DNA of 64,000 nucleotides from Anarhynchus alexandrinus (lineage: Eukaryota; Chordata; Aves; Charadriiformes; Charadriidae), in the NCBI GenBank assembly GCA_008711295.1, contig VUYV01000610.1:186001-250000 (forward strand), written 5' to 3'. Positions within the stretch are counted from its first letter, which is position 1. The number at the start of each line of letters is the position of its first letter. Of this stretch, positions 63,202-64,000 are shown one piece after another. The translations under genes were made by a program, and so were the position numbers. The notes under the pieces are model-generated. The model did no database searches. It had not been told where the DNA came from and was given only the letters and a program-made list of their open reading frames with translations.

Positions 63202-64000
63202 TCAGCACACGGGGACAGCCTGCTCCCGTGCCTTTAAGAGTTCCTTCTGGAAAAACATCCAGGCTTCCTGGACTCCTTTGCCCTGGAGGACTGCCTCCCA
63301 AAGGACTTTGTCAACCAGGCTCCTGAAAAGCCGAAAGTCCACCCTCCAGAAGTCCAAGGTAGCAGTTCTTCTGACCCCCCTCCTTGCTTCTCCCAGAATC
63401 AAAAACTCTATCATTTCATGATCACTGTTCCCGAGACAGCCTCCAACCATCACATCCCCCACAAGCCCTTCCCTGTTTACAAACAACAGGTCCAGCAGGG
63501 CACCTTCCCTAGTTGGCTCCCTCACCAGCTGTGTCAGGAAGTTATCCCCAGTACATTCCAGGAACCTTCTAGACTGTTCCCTCCCTCCTGTATTATATTC
63601 CCAGCAGATATCCAGCAAGTTGAAGTCCCCCACGAGGACAAGAGTTCGTGATCTTGAGAGTTCTCCCACCCATTTGTAGAATATTTCATCTGCCTCCTCA
63701 TCCTGGTTGGGCAGTCTATAACAGACTCCTACTACCACATCTGCTTTGTTGGCCCTCCCCCTGATTCTTATCCATAAACACTCAACCCTATTGTCACCAT
63801 CATTTGGTCCAAGACATTCATAACACCCCCTGACATACAGGGCCACCCCCAACCTCTCCTTCCTGAAGTGCCTGTAGCCATCCATGGCAGCACTATAGCT
63901 ATGTGAGTCATCCCACAACGTCTCTGTAAGGGTGACTACATCATAATTATCCTGCTGCACAATGGCTTCCAGCTCCTTCTGTTTGTTGCCCATGCTACGT
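63202..64000 (-). pseudogene. CR1 ORF2 endonuclease domain (partial, open to the window edge)
   Basis: This frame encodes an apurinic/apyrimidinic-like endonuclease that nicks target DNA to prime reverse transcription. Visible catalytic blocks are 'TLTET' (Glu), 'LVLVGDFN' near 63620-63640 (Asp and Asn) and 'GNSDHEMIE' near 63405-63430 (Asp-His). The usual GDFNxPD reads GDFNLLD, and TETWWD reads TETLWD. The frame is open at the edge: codons for Arg-Ser precede the Met at 63993, as in the family, so that Met is internal and the true start lies outside. It closes at 63202 ('EQAVPVC'), short of the family's continuous ORF2. The linker at about 62935-63200 carries stops and at least one frame change, so endonuclease and RT are no longer joined. 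Confidence 0.93.

Larger units (their letters stand above)
61153..64000 (-). mobile_element. CR1 LINE, at least 2.85 kb, minus strand, runs off the window
   Basis: The + strand starts with the reversed CR1 terminus 'tcatagaatcatagaatt' and 'ttggaagggacc' and continues through the 3' UTR, C-terminus, RT and endonuclease to the last base. Both enzyme domains are readable in long frames, and decay is limited to a few indels and stops. This is the best preserved element in the window. Its 5' end, including any ORF1 and promoter, lies beyond 64000. A 45-base duplication around an N at 61876 is probably an assembly error. Confidence 0.97.

Overview
The window looks like avian, AT-rich, gene-poor nuclear DNA. 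The evidence is the repeat content: several CR1 LINE copies ending in the CR1-specific ATTCTATG-type 3' repeat, and solo LTRs of the bird ERVL type. I found no convincing host protein-coding exon, CpG island or structural RNA gene. It is best read as a piece of a large intergenic desert or a very long intron; the sequence alone cannot separate these. I cannot name the species or chromosome.

Layout. 1-4796 is unique AT-rich DNA. 4797-5240 and 7045-7379 are short 5'-truncated CR1 tails on the + strand. 7380-14081 is unique. 14082-14422 is a solo ERVL-type LTR on the - strand with inverted termini and a 5-bp target duplication. 14423-32060 is a long unique stretch with a (GAA)n microsatellite at 30168-30232 and a GC-richer patch near 31000. 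32061-32545 and 39613-40610 are - strand CR1 copies. 43180-43585 is a very old CR1 remnant. 45450-45507 is a (TG)n tract. 46390-46495 resembles a MIR SINE. 47335-47720 is a broken Ty3-type integrase fragment. 48416-49076 and about 53900-54370 are two more solo LTRs on the + strand. 56873-59117 is a long + strand CR1, and 61153-64000 is a longer - strand CR1 that runs off the window edge.

Recognisable coding sequence is all transposon-derived. The CR1 at the right edge keeps readable endonuclease and reverse-transcriptase blocks, with the RT metal-binding motif intact. The CR1 at 57-59 kb is dead at that motif (FADD to FAND). These two copies lie tail to tail and form a diverged inverted repeat of about 2 kb with a 2-kb spacer. 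The most useful technical point is a 45-bp near-perfect duplication around a single N at 61876. It is probably an assembly join error, and it creates an artificial frameshift in the last CR1. I found no sign of a new gene system; the most unusual sequence is the Ty3 integrase fossil, a class that is scarce in birds.
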